A stretch of 64,000 bases of DNA from Flavobacterium sp. (GTDB lineage: Bacteria; Bacteroidota; Bacteroidia; Flavobacteriales; Flavobacteriaceae), in contig NZ_JAQVCH010000008.1 of assembly GCF_028689845.1 (NCBI RefSeq), forward strand, positions 36,858 through 100,857, given 5' to 3'. A program made the position numbers and the translations under genes. The first letter of the stretch is position 1. Each line of letters starts with the position of its first letter. The notes under the pieces were generated by a model. It searched no databases and had not been told where the DNA came from. It saw nothing but the letters and a program-made list of their open reading frames with translations. This document shows positions 25,489 through 35,064 of the stretch, piece by piece.

Positions 25489-26975
25489 AATTATCTAAAA
25501 AAATAAGCCATCTCTCTCTTCGAGTTAGAATTTTCATTTCGATGATTTTACTAACCGTGATTTCTTCGATTTTAATTGCTTCCGTTTCCATTTATCAATT
25601 TCGAAATGAAGCAAAAGATTACCATCGCGAACGCCTTGAACGAAAAGAAAATGCCATTAAGGAACACATTAATTATATTTTAAACACCACAACTTATCCG
25701 TTAACAACAGAAAATATTCCGTTAATTTTTTCAGAACGAGATAAAATACATGAACTTGCTGATATTCATGGTTTAGAAATTAATTTATTTGATTTAGAAG
25801 GCCGACTTTTAAAGTCGTCAAAATCTTCTTTTGCCGTCGATGAGGAACCAAAATCAATTGATATTTATATTGTCAAACTAGTACAATCAAGCATGGACAA
25901 ACGCTATGTGGAAGTAAAAGAAATTGATGGTGTAAAAAACCTTTCTTCCTTTAGTGAAGTAAAAGACACACAATTTAAACCACTGGCAATTTTAAACCTC
26001 CCTTATATTGAAGATGATGGCTATTATGAACGAGAATTACAAAAATTTTTAGTCCGTTTTGGTCAAGTATATACTTTTATGCTGATACTTTCTGGCGTTT
26101 TGGCTTATTTTTTATCGAGTTATATTACGAAATCGCTCAAAACTATTTCAGATAAATTAATCAAAACGCAACTCAATAAAAACAATGAAAAAATTGAATT
26201 AGAGGCTAGTAGTAGTGAAATTGAATTGTTGGTGGAATCGTATAATAGTATGGTTGATAAATTAGAGGAAAGTGCCATTAAACTTGCACAAAGTGAACGG
26301 GAACAAGCGTGGAGAGAAATGGCCAAACAAGTGGCCCATGAAATAAAAAATCCACTAACGCCGATGCGTTTAACAGTTCAAAGTTTTCAGCGAAAATTTG
26401 ACCAAAACGACCCAAATATCATCACTAAATTAGATGATTACACTAAAACCATCCTACAACAAATTGACACCATGAGTGCTGTAGCCGGTGCTTTTTCTAA
26501 TTTTGCTTCTATGCCAGCTCAACAAAATGAAGAAATTAATGTGGTCAAAATAATTCAATTGGCTCTTGAAATATTTAATGAAAACTTCCTTTATTTTAAA
26601 CCAGAAAAAGAAGAAATCTTAACGGTGATGGACAGAACACAACTTATTCGTGTCATTACCAATTTAGTTAAAAATGCGATTCAATCCATACCCGAAGAAA
26701 ATAAAAATCCGTTCGTAGAAATTGAAGTTTACCAAGAAAGCGAAACGATAATTATTAAAGTAAAAGATAATGGTTCTGGCATAGCCGACGAGAATAAGGC
26801 ATATGTTTTTGAACCAAAATTCACAACCAAAACCAGCGGAATGGGCTTAGGGTTAGGAATTATAAAAAAAATTATTGAAAACTATCACGGAACCATAACT
26901 TTTAAATCTGAACTCCATGTAGGGACAGAATTTATGGTTTCTTTACCACTGAATACAAACGTAAAAATAAATTAA
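25485..26975 (+). CDS. Membrane sensor histidine kinase (HAMP, NtrY-like)
   Basis: Sensor kinase of 496 residues starting at GTG 25485, coupled by 4 bp overlap to hemJ. Transmembrane helices are near 15-35 and 195-215, with a ~160-residue periplasmic sensor between. A HAMP-like linker follows (YNSMVDKLEESAIKLA), then HisKA with the phosphoacceptor in KQVAHEIKNPLTPMRL and a HATPase domain (NLVKNAIQSIP, DNGSGI, GMGLGLGI). The HEIKNPLTP box is typical of NtrB/NtrY-type kinases. No response regulator is adjacent. A role in sensing envelope or heme state is suggested only by operon position. Confidence 0.9.
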   Translation: MKLSKKISHLSLRVRIFISMILLTVISSILIASVSIYQFRNEAKDYHRERLERKENAIKEHINYILNTTTYPLTTENIPLIFSERDKIHELADIHGLEINLFDLEGRLLKSSKSSFAVDEEPKSIDIYIVKLVQSSMDKRYVEVKEIDGVKNLSSFSEVKDTQFKPLAILNLPYIEDDGYYERELQKFLVRFGQVYTFMLILSGVLAYFLSSYITKSLKTISDKLIKTQLNKNNEKIELEASSSEIELLVESYNSMVDKLEESAIKLAQSEREQAWREMAKQVAHEIKNPLTPMRLTVQSFQRKFDQNDPNIITKLDDYTKTILQQIDTMSAVAGAFSNFASMPAQQNEEINVVKIIQLALEIFNENFLYFKPEKEEILTVMDRTQLIRVITNLVKNAIQSIPEENKNPFVEIEVYQESETIIIKVKDNGSGIADENKAYVFEPKFTTKTSGMGLGLGIIKKIIENYHGTITFKSELHVGTEFMVSLPLNTNVKIN

Positions 26976-26976
26976 A

Positions 26977-27762
26977 ATGAGGCAATTTGAAAACCTAGAA
27001 ATTGAAAGAGAAAACGGAATCACCGTAATTACAATCAACAGACCAACAAAATTAAATGCGTTAAATAAAGCAACGATTGAGGAGCTTCACCATGCTTTTG
27101 AGACAGAAAATAAAAATCAGGAAACGCGAGTTATTATTCTAACTGGAAGTGGCGAAAAAGCCTTTGTGGCAGGAGCCGATATTTCGGAATTTGCAAATTT
27201 TTCGGTTGAAAATGGAGGGAAATTAGCAGCAAAAGGACAAGAACTATTGTTTGATTTTGTTCAAAATCTTACTACTCCAGTAATTGCAGCCGTAAACGGT
27301 TTTGCACTTGGCGGCGGATTAGAATTGGCCATGGCTTGTCATTTTAGAGTAGCCTCTGAAAATGCCAAAATGGGATTGCCAGAAGTTACCTTAGGTGTCA
27401 TTCCTGGTTATGGGGGAACACAACGTTTGCCACAATTGGTTGGAAAAGGAAGAGCGATGGAAATGATTATGTCTGCCGTGATGATTGATGCCGAAACAGC
27501 TAAAAATTATGGTTTAGTAAACCACGTAGTGCCACAAGCAGAATTAGTAAAATTCACCAAAGGAATTGCGGCTAAAATTGCTAGAAATTCTGCTACTGCA
27601 ATTGCCAGAGCGATTGAAGCGGTTAATGCCAACTACATCGATGGAATAAATGGTTATGAATCAGAAATCAAAAACTTTGGGGCTTGTTTTGGAACAGCAG
27701 ATTTTAAAGAAGGAACAACTGCCTTTTTGGAAAAAAGAAAAGCCGTTTTTTCCGGAAAGTAG
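26977..27762 (+). CDS. Enoyl-CoA hydratase/isomerase (crotonase family)
   Basis: Short-chain enoyl-CoA hydratase-like protein of 261 residues that begins 1 bp after the kinase stop. The oxyanion-hole segments are AFVAGADISEF and NGFALGGGLELAMACHF. The catalytic glutamates expected of hydratases are in GGLELAMA and GLPEVTLGVIPGYGG. This suits 3-hydroxyacyl-CoA formation in beta-oxidation or butyryl-CoA metabolism. The substrate chain length cannot be told from the sequence. It closes the plus-strand operon that began at the araC-type gene. Confidence 0.92.
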   Translation: MRQFENLEIERENGITVITINRPTKLNALNKATIEELHHAFETENKNQETRVIILTGSGEKAFVAGADISEFANFSVENGGKLAAKGQELLFDFVQNLTTPVIAAVNGFALGGGLELAMACHFRVASENAKMGLPEVTLGVIPGYGGTQRLPQLVGKGRAMEMIMSAVMIDAETAKNYGLVNHVVPQAELVKFTKGIAAKIARNSATAIARAIEAVNANYIDGINGYESEIKNFGACFGTADFKEGTTAFLEKRKAVFSGK

Positions 27763-27887
27763 ATACCATTATTAGCATCAAATATTATAAATTGTAATAA
27801 CAAAATTAAAAATAGAAGAAAAGTATATTTAGAAGCTGTCCGTTACATTACTGAAACACCCTAAAAATCAAAAGCTTAATAAAACAA

Positions 27888-29402
27888 ATGAAATATATTT
27901 TAACTATTACAGCTTTTTTCATCTTAACAAATAATTTATTTGCCCAAGAGGATTATGAACACAAAATTGGCTACACCAACCTAAAATTAGATTTAGATTT
28001 CTTTTGCAACATCAGAAAGAAAGCAAATTCGGGTTTGTATAAATACCGAACAGTTGCACAAACAGACAGCATAGAAAAACAAGCGTATAAAAAACTTTCC
28101 GACGAAACAACGTTGAGAGAATTTTTTAATATCATCAGCGAATTGACAGATTTTGAAGGAAGTTTACATAACGATGTTTCATTTTCACAAAAAATCGTAA
28201 AACAGGTAATTGCAGACTCTGTTTATTTCCCTATACCAATTAAAGTTATAGCTGGAAAAATACGTGTAAATAGCAAAGAATCTATCATCCCATTAGGAGC
28301 AGAAATACTGTCAATAAATGGAATAAATGCCGAAGAAATATTAAAATTCAATTCTATTTACTATACAACCGACGGTTTTAGCTTTACTGCCAAATTATTT
28401 GCTCAAGACGGAGGTTTTGCCGCTTACTTATTCTATTCATTAGGTAAAATGACAGAATACAAAGTGCTGTTTCAAACAACCTCAGATAGTGAAATTAAAG
28501 AAGCCATCATTAAACCAGTAATTGGTAAAACATTTTCAGATAATTATAAAAAGAGGCATTCAATTGCTTTGGATAGTATTTCCAAAAGCAGCACACGATT
28601 GCCATATAGTTTTGAAATTATAAATGAAAATACTGCAAAATTGAATCTTCATTCTTTTATAATTGGAAACAATGCAAAAGACCCCAAACATTTGCAGTTT
28701 GTTACTTTTTTAGATAGCTGCTTTATTTCTATTAAACACAATTCTAATATTAAAAATTTAATTGTTGATGTAAGAAATAATGGAGGCGGAAACGACCCAA
28801 ATGATGTGGTTGCGTTTTCATATTTAGCCAACAAACCGTTTCAAGAAAACATAAAGGCATTTTCTAATTTCGTAAAAATACCAAGTTGGAAAAATGTTGA
28901 CCATAAAGCGTTCTTTTTGAAACGAATTATAGCTAAATGGATTTATCAAAAAGAGTTGCGAAAAGAATTCCCAATTGCTAAAGACAATGTTTTTTATCAG
29001 GGAAACTGTAGTGATAACACTTTAAGAAATCCAAATGAAAATGCATTTAAAGGTCAGATTTACCTACTTATTAACCCAAAAGTAGCATCTGCGGCTAGTT
29101 TATTTGCCGCCTTGGTTGCAGGAAACACAAATGCTATTGTTGTAGGACAAGAAACAGGTGGAGGTTACTATGGACATAATGGTCATACTCCGATGGCATA
29201 TATTTTACCTAATAGTAAAATAAAATATGAGTTTTCAATTGTAAACCTCAATCAAGACGTTCCTTTCAAAGAAAAACAACCTTTTGGAAGAGGTGTAATT
29301 CCTGACTACAACATTGAGCAAACATTACCAGATTTTTTAAATAATAAAGATACGCAAATGGAATTTTTACTGAAACTTATTGAAACAAAGCAAACTAAAT
29401 AG
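27888..29402 (+). CDS. Secreted S41-family (C-terminal-processing-like) peptidase
   Basis: Exported protease-like protein of 504 residues with a signal peptide (ILTITAFFILTNNLFAQ). A degenerate PDZ-like segment (about 120-145, LGAEILSINGINAEEILKFN) precedes the S41 catalytic domain. The domain has LIVDVRNNGGGNDPND and KVASAASLFAALVAG, holding the serine of the Ser/Lys dyad, then VVGQETGGGYYGHNG. It is probably periplasmic or outer-membrane-facing and degrades or processes unfolded proteins. It is separated from the crotonase gene by 125 bp with no clear promoter. Confidence 0.88.
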   Translation: MKYILTITAFFILTNNLFAQEDYEHKIGYTNLKLDLDFFCNIRKKANSGLYKYRTVAQTDSIEKQAYKKLSDETTLREFFNIISELTDFEGSLHNDVSFSQKIVKQVIADSVYFPIPIKVIAGKIRVNSKESIIPLGAEILSINGINAEEILKFNSIYYTTDGFSFTAKLFAQDGGFAAYLFYSLGKMTEYKVLFQTTSDSEIKEAIIKPVIGKTFSDNYKKRHSIALDSISKSSTRLPYSFEIINENTAKLNLHSFIIGNNAKDPKHLQFVTFLDSCFISIKHNSNIKNLIVDVRNNGGGNDPNDVVAFSYLANKPFQENIKAFSNFVKIPSWKNVDHKAFFLKRIIAKWIYQKELRKEFPIAKDNVFYQGNCSDNTLRNPNENAFKGQIYLLINPKVASAASLFAALVAGNTNAIVVGQETGGGYYGHNGHTPMAYILPNSKIKYEFSIVNLNQDVPFKEKQPFGRGVIPDYNIEQTLPDFLNNKDTQMEFLLKLIETKQTK

Positions 29403-29521
29403 GCGAACACACAACAGCCGTTCTTATGTAATGTACCATTAAGTTTTTAATAACTTTGAGAGAGGGTTCTATTTAGGTTTAAAAAAAGAAATAGATTAAA
29501 ACCTTTTGCATAGAGAGGCTA

Positions 29522-30412
29522 TTATTCTGAATTTATTTTGAAGATTTTACGTTGTTCAAAATCATCCTGAAGAAGGAGAATGTATATTCCAGCTTGAAAT
29601 TCATCTAATGACAAAAAGACACTGTTTTTTTGATTATTAATAATCGTTTTTAATTTTTGTCCATTTATAGAAAAAAGCTCTATCGATTTGATATGCTCTA
29701 TATTCTGTAATTTAAAACTGTTTTTTTGGTCTGCCCTTATAATCTTAATTTTCGAAAAAAATGAGCTTTGCACTTTTAGCGGAAGATAATCACACGAATT
29801 AATCGAATCTAATTGAGCATAAACTAGCATTTCATCTTTGAAATAACAGCTCAATTGCCCAGCTCCATTAATGTCTGCCTCACCTCCAGGAGCATTAATA
29901 ATTGATTTTGAACCTATTCCTTCTATCCAAACTACGGGATAAGTTGCAATGGTATTCGATTCGGTGGGTGAAAAATAAAAATGCCTATATTCCATGTTAT
30001 TAACTACCGGTTTCATTCGGATAGAATCCAATTGAAATTCGCCTCCAATTTCTGGAAATGGACTTATCGGATTTTTCATTTCAAAAACATCGCCTTCGTC
30101 TAAAGAAAAATCATATAATAAAAATTCTCGTGTATAGGTTGGAAATATTTTTTTTAGATACACTTTTTTCTCTGAAACACTTTCTTTAAGCAAAAAAGTT
30201 CTAGATATATAATGATATCCATCTAAAATTTTATAATTTTCTCCATTCACTAAAGTGTCACCATTGGTATAATAAACATCGGTTAAACAACCCGAATAAC
30301 AAGTAGTAAAATGCCATTGATTTGATGTTGCGAGCATAGGTTGATAGGGCTGACTCAAACAAGGTTTGCCATTCAACACTAACACCAAGATAATTAAAAG
30401 TAGCTTTTTCAA
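29522..30412 (-). CDS. Secreted protein of unknown function with T9SS sorting domain
   Basis: A 296-residue exported protein. The signal peptide LLLIILVLVLNGKPCLSQ follows an apparent TTG start at 30412; no ATG is better placed. The middle part (20-220) has no family I recognise, though it is the kind of one-off ectodomain common in flavobacterial T9SS cargo. The last ~75 residues form a type A sorting domain (IKSIELFSINGQKLK, then QAGIYILLLQDDFEQRKIFKI). It lies 35 bp downstream of the HD hydrolase gene, on the same strand. Confidence 0.8.
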   Translation of the reverse strand: MKKLLLIILVLVLNGKPCLSQPYQPMLATSNQWHFTTCYSGCLTDVYYTNGDTLVNGENYKILDGYHYISRTFLLKESVSEKKVYLKKIFPTYTREFLLYDFSLDEGDVFEMKNPISPFPEIGGEFQLDSIRMKPVVNNMEYRHFYFSPTESNTIATYPVVWIEGIGSKSIINAPGGEADINGAGQLSCYFKDEMLVYAQLDSINSCDYLPLKVQSSFFSKIKIIRADQKNSFKLQNIEHIKSIELFSINGQKLKTIINNQKNSVFLSLDEFQAGIYILLLQDDFEQRKIFKINSE

Positions 30413-30447
30413 CTTTAATTGTTTTTAATTGAATGCTTATCGCAATT

Positions 30448-31092
30448 TTAGAACTGTCCGTCCCATTCTGCATAAAATTGAGATAAAAATCTCACCATAT
30501 AATTATGGCGATCTTCTGCTAATTTTTTGCCTGTATCGGTATTCATTTTATCTTTTAAAAGCAACAGTTTTTCATAAAAATGATTCAACGTAGGAGCATT
30601 ATTGTTTTTATACGCTTCTTTATCCATTTTTAAATTAGGTGCAATTTCAGGATTATAAATTGGCCTATTTTTAAAGCCTCCATAATTAAACATTCGGGCA
30701 ATTCCAATCGCTCCTAAAGCATCCAAACGATCAGCGTCTTGAATAATTTCTAATTCTTTGGATGTAAATTGCTGCTCAAAATTGCCGCCTTTATAGGAAA
30801 TGTTCTGGATAATTAGAATCACATGTCCAATTATTTCTTCTGGAACTTGTTGTTTTTCTAGAAAGTCTCGAGCAATTTTAGGGCCAATAGTTTCGTCACC
30901 ATCATGAAATTTACTATCTGCTATATCATGAAGTAAAGCTCCTAGTTTGACCACTTCTAAATTACAGGTTTCGTTTTCTGAAATCAAAAGTGCATTTCGA
31001 AAAACGCGTTGCACATGAAACCAATCATGACCTCCTTCGGCACATTGGAGTTGTTCTTTAACGAAAAATATCGTTTTATCTATTATGGACAT
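30448..31092 (-). CDS. HD-domain phosphohydrolase
   Basis: Cytosolic metal-dependent phosphohydrolase of 214 residues. The HD-domain ligands are His19-Asp20 with following residues in GGHDWFHVQRV, the HD pair in GALLHDIADSK and Asp in IQDADRLDALGAIGIAR. The pattern matches the YedJ/uncharacterised HD family acting on nucleotides or similar phosphates. The substrate is unknown. Confidence 0.9.
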   Translation of the reverse strand: MSIIDKTIFFVKEQLQCAEGGHDWFHVQRVFRNALLISENETCNLEVVKLGALLHDIADSKFHDGDETIGPKIARDFLEKQQVPEEIIGHVILIIQNISYKGGNFEQQFTSKELEIIQDADRLDALGAIGIARMFNYGGFKNRPIYNPEIAPNLKMDKEAYKNNNAPTLNHFYEKLLLLKDKMNTDTGKKLAEDRHNYMVRFLSQFYAEWDGQF

Positions 31093-31133
31093 ACAAATTT
31101 AGCTTTGACAAAGATAAGTTGGAATTTTTGCGT

Positions 31134-32123
31134 TTATTTAATTAAAGCGGGCTGCACCCATTTAAAAATATGACTTTCTTGCGGAATCACTAATCGTTCT
31201 GAAACTCTAGCCATTCGAGCAGGTAATTTCATTAAAAAATCTCTTGCTTTTTCTGCTTCATCCGTTAGCCCAACAATTTTATCAATTTCCCATTTATCAA
31301 TCAATTTTTGCATGATTTCTACATAATCGTTGGCTGTATAAACTCCAATTCGTTGAGCAGAATCAGAAAATTGTTCAAAAGCGGTACTTATTTTTTGACC
31401 AGATTCTCGTAAAAAATGAGCAGGCATCACAATTTTTTGCTTCATCATATATTGAAACGCCAACATCATTTCACTTGGGTCTACTTTAAAAATTTGGTTG
31501 ATAAATTCGGCATAAGCCATGTGGTGACGCATTTCATCTCCAGCAATTAACTTACACATTTTTGACAATTTATTATCCCCATATTTTTTTGCCATTTGTG
31601 CTACCCGATTGTGCGATACATAGGTTGCTAATTCTTGGAAACTAGTATATACAAAGTTTTTATAGGGATCTCTTCCGGTGCCAATGTCAAAACCGTCATT
31701 AATTAAATGTTGGGTAGTCATTTCTATTTCTCGCATGTTTACGCGACCTGATAAATACAGGTATTTGTTGAGCACATCGCCATGACGATTCTCTTCGCCA
31801 GTCCAACTTCTAATCCATTTTGACCAACCATTTCGTTCTACATTGTCAACGCCTTCTACTTCCATCAACCAAGATTCATAGGTAGGCAAAGCTTCTTCTG
31901 TGATGGTATCACCAACTAATACAACCCAAAAATCGTATGGTAAATCCTTAGCGATTTCGCGGAGCTCTTTCACTTCCTCAAAAAAGTTTTCATTTTCAGA
32001 ATCAGGTAACAAATCAGTGGGTTGCCAAATTTTTTCGACAGGAATTAGGTAATCCTCTACATACGTATCAACTTTTTTTTCTAGAAGTTGCATAACTTCT
32101 AAGCGAATGTTTTTAATAGACAT
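31134..32123 (-). CDS. Acyl-ACP desaturase (ferritin-like, stearoyl-ACP 9-desaturase family)
   Basis: Soluble di-iron desaturase of 329 residues that introduces a cis double bond into acyl-ACP. Iron ligands are seen in the paired helical motifs WTGEENRHGDVLNKYL and GDEMRHHMAYAEF, each giving E-x-x-H. It starts 3 bp after the acyltransferase gene, so desaturation and acylation of phospholipid are encoded together. This supports membrane-fluidity control, consistent with a cold-adapted or temperate flavobacterium. Confidence 0.94.
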   Translation of the reverse strand: MSIKNIRLEVMQLLEKKVDTYVEDYLIPVEKIWQPTDLLPDSENENFFEEVKELREIAKDLPYDFWVVLVGDTITEEALPTYESWLMEVEGVDNVERNGWSKWIRSWTGEENRHGDVLNKYLYLSGRVNMREIEMTTQHLINDGFDIGTGRDPYKNFVYTSFQELATYVSHNRVAQMAKKYGDNKLSKMCKLIAGDEMRHHMAYAEFINQIFKVDPSEMMLAFQYMMKQKIVMPAHFLRESGQKISTAFEQFSDSAQRIGVYTANDYVEIMQKLIDKWEIDKIVGLTDEAEKARDFLMKLPARMARVSERLVIPQESHIFKWVQPALIK

Positions 32124-32126
32124 AAT

Positions 32127-32861
32127 TTAAATTTTTATTCCGTTTACTACGGCATTTTCTGTTCGTGTTATAATTTCTTCAAATGACAAATCTTTTATAA
32201 AAAACGGCTCCTGAATAGTATGGGTAATTCTAACTCCTAAACCAAGTGGAAATTGTCCATAACGAACCATTTTCCATGAATTATTAATTGATATTGGAAC
32301 AATACAAGCCGAGGGAGCATATTTGCACAATATTTTTAGTCCGCTTTCTGAAAACTTTTTAGGAACTCCCGTTTTGCTTCTTGTTCCCTCTGGGAAAATA
32401 ACGGTTGACCGATTGTATTTTTCAATATACTCTCCCATTTTCTTTATTTCCGCCAAAGCTTGTTTCGAATCTTTTCTATCTATTAAAACGGAACCTCCAT
32501 GTCTTAAATTATACGAAACGCTCGGAATTCCTTTTCCTAATTCTTTTTTGCTCACAAATTTGGGGTGCCATTTCCGCATAAACCAAATAATCGGAATAAT
32601 GTCATATAAACTTTGATGGTTGGCCACGATGATTAATGGCACATCATTCGGTAATTTTTCTCTTCCTTTAAAGGAATAAGTAGTTCCTAATACATGCGTG
32701 TTGCGAACTAAAAAAAAATTTAAAATTGCAACACTACGTTGGTGTGCTTCATAACCAAAAAGATTTATACAAATCCATTGAATCGGATGAAATACACATA
32801 ATATTGCTAAAAAGAGCAGATAATATAGGGCCGAAATTGGATACGAAATCAGTTTTAGCAT
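32127..32861 (-). CDS. plsC: 1-acyl-sn-glycerol-3-phosphate acyltransferase (PlsC family)
   Basis: Membrane acyltransferase making phosphatidic acid from lysophosphatidic acid, ~244 residues from the start at 32861. The open frame continues upstream to 33125 across recA, but that part is antisense shadow. The 32861 start gives an N-terminal membrane helix (YPISALYYLLFLAILC) and lies 18 nt after a TACTTTTG box. Motifs are NHQSLYD (NHxxxxD catalytic) and FPEGTRSKTG. First gene of a two-gene operon with the desaturase. Confidence 0.92.
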   Translation of the reverse strand: MLKLISYPISALYYLLFLAILCVFHPIQWICINLFGYEAHQRSVAILNFFLVRNTHVLGTTYSFKGREKLPNDVPLIIVANHQSLYDIIPIIWFMRKWHPKFVSKKELGKGIPSVSYNLRHGGSVLIDRKDSKQALAEIKKMGEYIEKYNRSTVIFPEGTRSKTGVPKKFSESGLKILCKYAPSACIVPISINNSWKMVRYGQFPLGLGVRITHTIQEPFFIKDLSFEEIITRTENAVVNGIKI

Positions 32862-32879
32862 AGTACTACATAAAGTCTT

Positions 32880-32910
32880 CAAAAGTACGTAAACTAATTT
32901 AAATAGCAGA
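32880..32910 (-). promoter_or_regulatory. Putative promoter of the plsC-desaturase operon
   Basis: On the minus strand TACTTTTG (32880-32887) fits the TAnnTTTG -7 element, and TCTG at 32907-32910 lies 19 bp upstream where TTTG is expected. The -33 is a one-base mismatch. Confidence 0.45.
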
Positions 32911-33000
32911 AACTGATTTGTGGAAAAATAATTTAATGACACATTGAAAAAAGAAGTATTTTTACAGAAACAATTGTAAATACATTTAAAGCCAACTATT

Positions 33001-34002
33001 ATGAGTTCAGACAAAGAAGCCAAATTAAAAGCCCTGCAATTAACGTTAGACAAATTAGACAAAACATACGGTAAAGGAACCGTTATGAAAATGGGAGACA
33101 AAGCCGTTGAAGAAGTAGAGACCATCTCTTCTGGTTCGCTAGGTCTCGATTTAGCCTTAGGCGTAAATGGTTATCCCAAAGGGAGAGTCATCGAAATATA
33201 TGGCCCAGAATCTTCGGGTAAAACTACGTTAACACTTCATGCTATTGCAGAAGCTCAAAAAGCAGGAGGCATTGCTGCTTTTATTGATGCAGAACATGCT
33301 TTTGACCGAAATTATGCACAAAAATTAGGTGTTGATATTGAAAATTTAATTATTTCTCAGCCCGACAACGGAGAACAAGCTTTAGAAATTGCTGAAAACT
33401 TAATTCGTTCTGGAGCGATTGACATTGTAGTAATTGACTCCGTAGCAGCCTTAACTCCAAAAAGTGAAATTGAAGGAGAAATGGGTGATTCTAAAATGGG
33501 ATTGCACGCTCGATTAATGTCGCAAGCCTTACGTAAACTAACGGCAACTATTAGCAAAACAAATTGTACCGTATTTTTCATCAACCAATTGCGAGAAAAA
33601 ATAGGGGTGATGTTTGGAAATCCTGAAACAACTACGGGTGGAAATGCCTTGAAGTTTTATGCTTCTATTCGATTAGACATTAGACGTTCTTCGCAAATTA
33701 AAGATGGCGAAAACGTGATTGGAAACCGAACCAAGGTTAAAGTTGTTAAAAACAAAGTAGCTCCGCCTTTTAGAACTGCCGAATTTGATATTATGTACGG
33801 CGAAGGAATTTCTAAAACTGGGGAAATTTTAGATTTAGCAGTAGAATTTGAAATTATCAAAAAATCGGGTTCATGGTTTAGTTATGGCGAAACCAAACTA
33901 GGACAAGGACGAGACGGCGTGAAAGCCTTGATTAAAGACAATCCTGAGCTAGCCGATGAATTAGAAATTAAAATTAAAGCAAAAATTAAAGAAGCTGAAT
34001 AA
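33001..34002 (+). CDS. recA: RecA recombinase
   Basis: ATP-dependent strand-exchange protein for homologous recombination, 333 residues. Walker A GPESSGKT is at 68-75. Further features are [12 protein letters not shown], the L1/L2 loop-region [16 protein letters not shown] and [22 protein letters not shown], plus a C-terminal acidic/Lys-rich tail. Divergent from plsC and followed by a strong terminator, so it is monocistronic. No LexA-type site was recognised upstream. Confidence 0.98.
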   Translation: MSSDKEAKLKALQLTLDKLDKTYGKGTVMKMGDKAVEEVETISSGSLGLDLALGVNGYPKGRVIEIYGPESSGKTTLTLHAIAEAQKAGGIAAFIDAEHAFDRNYAQKLGVDIENLIISQPDNGEQALEIAENLIRSGAIDIVVIDSVAALTPKSEIEGEMGDSKMGLHARLMSQALRKLTATISKTNCTVFFINQLREKIGVMFGNPETTTGGNALKFYASIRLDIRRSSQIKDGENVIGNRTKVKVVKNKVAPPFRTAEFDIMYGEGISKTGEILDLAVEFEIIKKSGSWFSYGETKLGQGRDGVKALIKDNPELADELEIKIKAKIKEAE

Positions 34003-34008
34003 TAAGTA

Positions 34009-34036
34009 AAACCCGAAATTTCTCGGGTTTTTTTAT
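34009..34036 (+). terminator. recA terminator
   Basis: Stem AAACCCGA (34009-34016) pairs with TCGGGTTT (34023-34030) around a 6-nt loop, followed by a T-rich tail. It begins 7 nt after the recA stop codon. Confidence 0.88.
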
Positions 34037-34095
34037 TTTAGTACGCAACCTTTAATCCGTTTTTGCATCTTAGAAACGTAGAAAACAAAGATGAA

Positions 34096-34503
34096 ATGAA
34101 AAACATTTTAGGAATCATCATGCTACTTTTCTTCTTCAATTCTTGTAGTGTTGAAGAAGATCCGAGCTATCATTATGAAATATTACCGGTAACCAATTAT
34201 GAAATGCCAGAATCATTTGTTTTAAACGAGCCGCAACCTATCAAGGTTTATTACCAAAGACCTTCGTCATGCCATGCATTTCAGGGTTTTTATTTTGAAG
34301 TAGAAGGTAATCAGCGAACCATTGCCGTTCAAACCATCGTTTCCCATTCACAACAGTGTACGCCCTACGATAACAATGTGCAAGAAGCTTCGTTTACTTT
34401 CACACCAAAAAGTTTGCAAACGTATTTGTTTAAATTTTTTAAAGGCTATGATGAAGAGGGAAATGCAACCTATGATATTATTGAAATTCCAGTGAGCAAT
34501 TAA
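34096..34503 (+). CDS. Small putative lipoprotein
   Basis: An exported protein of ~135 residues. From the Met at 34096 the N terminus is a short lipoprotein signal (NILGIIMLLFFFNSCS, Cys18 region); an earlier in-frame Met at 34063 would put charged residues in front and is rejected. The mature region has a beta-sandwich-like pattern with conserved-looking cysteines (SSCHAFQGFYF, HSQQCTPYDN). The family is not recognised by name. It lies 18 bp upstream of the sigma-factor gene and may share its transcript. Confidence 0.75.
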   Translation: MKNILGIIMLLFFFNSCSVEEDPSYHYEILPVTNYEMPESFVLNEPQPIKVYYQRPSSCHAFQGFYFEVEGNQRTIAVQTIVSHSQQCTPYDNNVQEASFTFTPKSLQTYLFKFFKGYDEEGNATYDIIEIPVSN

Positions 34504-34521
34504 CAAGAAAAGAATATAAAA

Positions 34522-35064
34522 TTGGGTTTAGAGCTACTCATAAAAGATTGTAAGAACAAAAATACAAAAGCACAAGAACAATTATATAGATTATTTTCAT
34601 CTAAATTGTTTCAAATCTGCTTGAAGTATTCAAGAAGTTATGTCGAAGCTCAAGATAACCTACAAGATGGCTTTTTGTTAATCTTTGAAAAAATCAACCA
34701 GTATGAATTTAAAGGTTCTTTTGAAGGTTGGATAAAGCGGGTGATGATTAATCATATTCTTCAAAAATACAGATCTGTTTCAATTTTTGAAATTGTAACC
34801 GAGAATTTTCCTGAAACGATTGATGTTGAAATGGATGAGGAAGAAGTTTCTATGGATTATTTATTAAAGATTGTACAAGAACTACCCGATCGGTACCGAA
34901 TGGTCTTTAATTTATATGTTTTTGATGATTATTCACATAAAGAAATTGCAGCCATGATGGAAATTTCCATCGGAACTTCTAAATCAAATTTAGCCCGAGC
35001 GAAGATGATTTTAAAAGAAAAAATAGAAAATCAGGCGTCTAATAAAATGTACGAAGCCAAATGA
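34522..35064 (+). CDS. ECF-type RNA polymerase sigma factor
   Basis: Sigma-70 family factor of the extracytoplasmic-function group, 180 residues, with a TTG start at 34522. Region 2 is SRSYVEAQDNLQDGFLLIFE to FEGWIKRVMINHIL, and region 4 is LPDRYRMVFNLYVFDDYSHKEIA followed by the helix-turn-helix GTSKSNLARAKMILKEKI. It overlaps the next gene by 4 bp. In this arrangement the downstream membrane protein is expected to control it, like an anti-sigma factor; this is inferred from position and topology. Confidence 0.92.
   Translation: MGLELLIKDCKNKNTKAQEQLYRLFSSKLFQICLKYSRSYVEAQDNLQDGFLLIFEKINQYEFKGSFEGWIKRVMINHILQKYRSVSIFEIVTENFPETIDVEMDEEEVSMDYLLKIVQELPDRYRMVFNLYVFDDYSHKEIAAMMEISIGTSKSNLARAKMILKEKIENQASNKMYEAK

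Noticed and set aside
32862..33125. Longer N terminus for the PlsC gene
   Set aside because: It would run antisense through the start of recA. The start at 32861 gives the expected membrane helix and has a promoter box in front.
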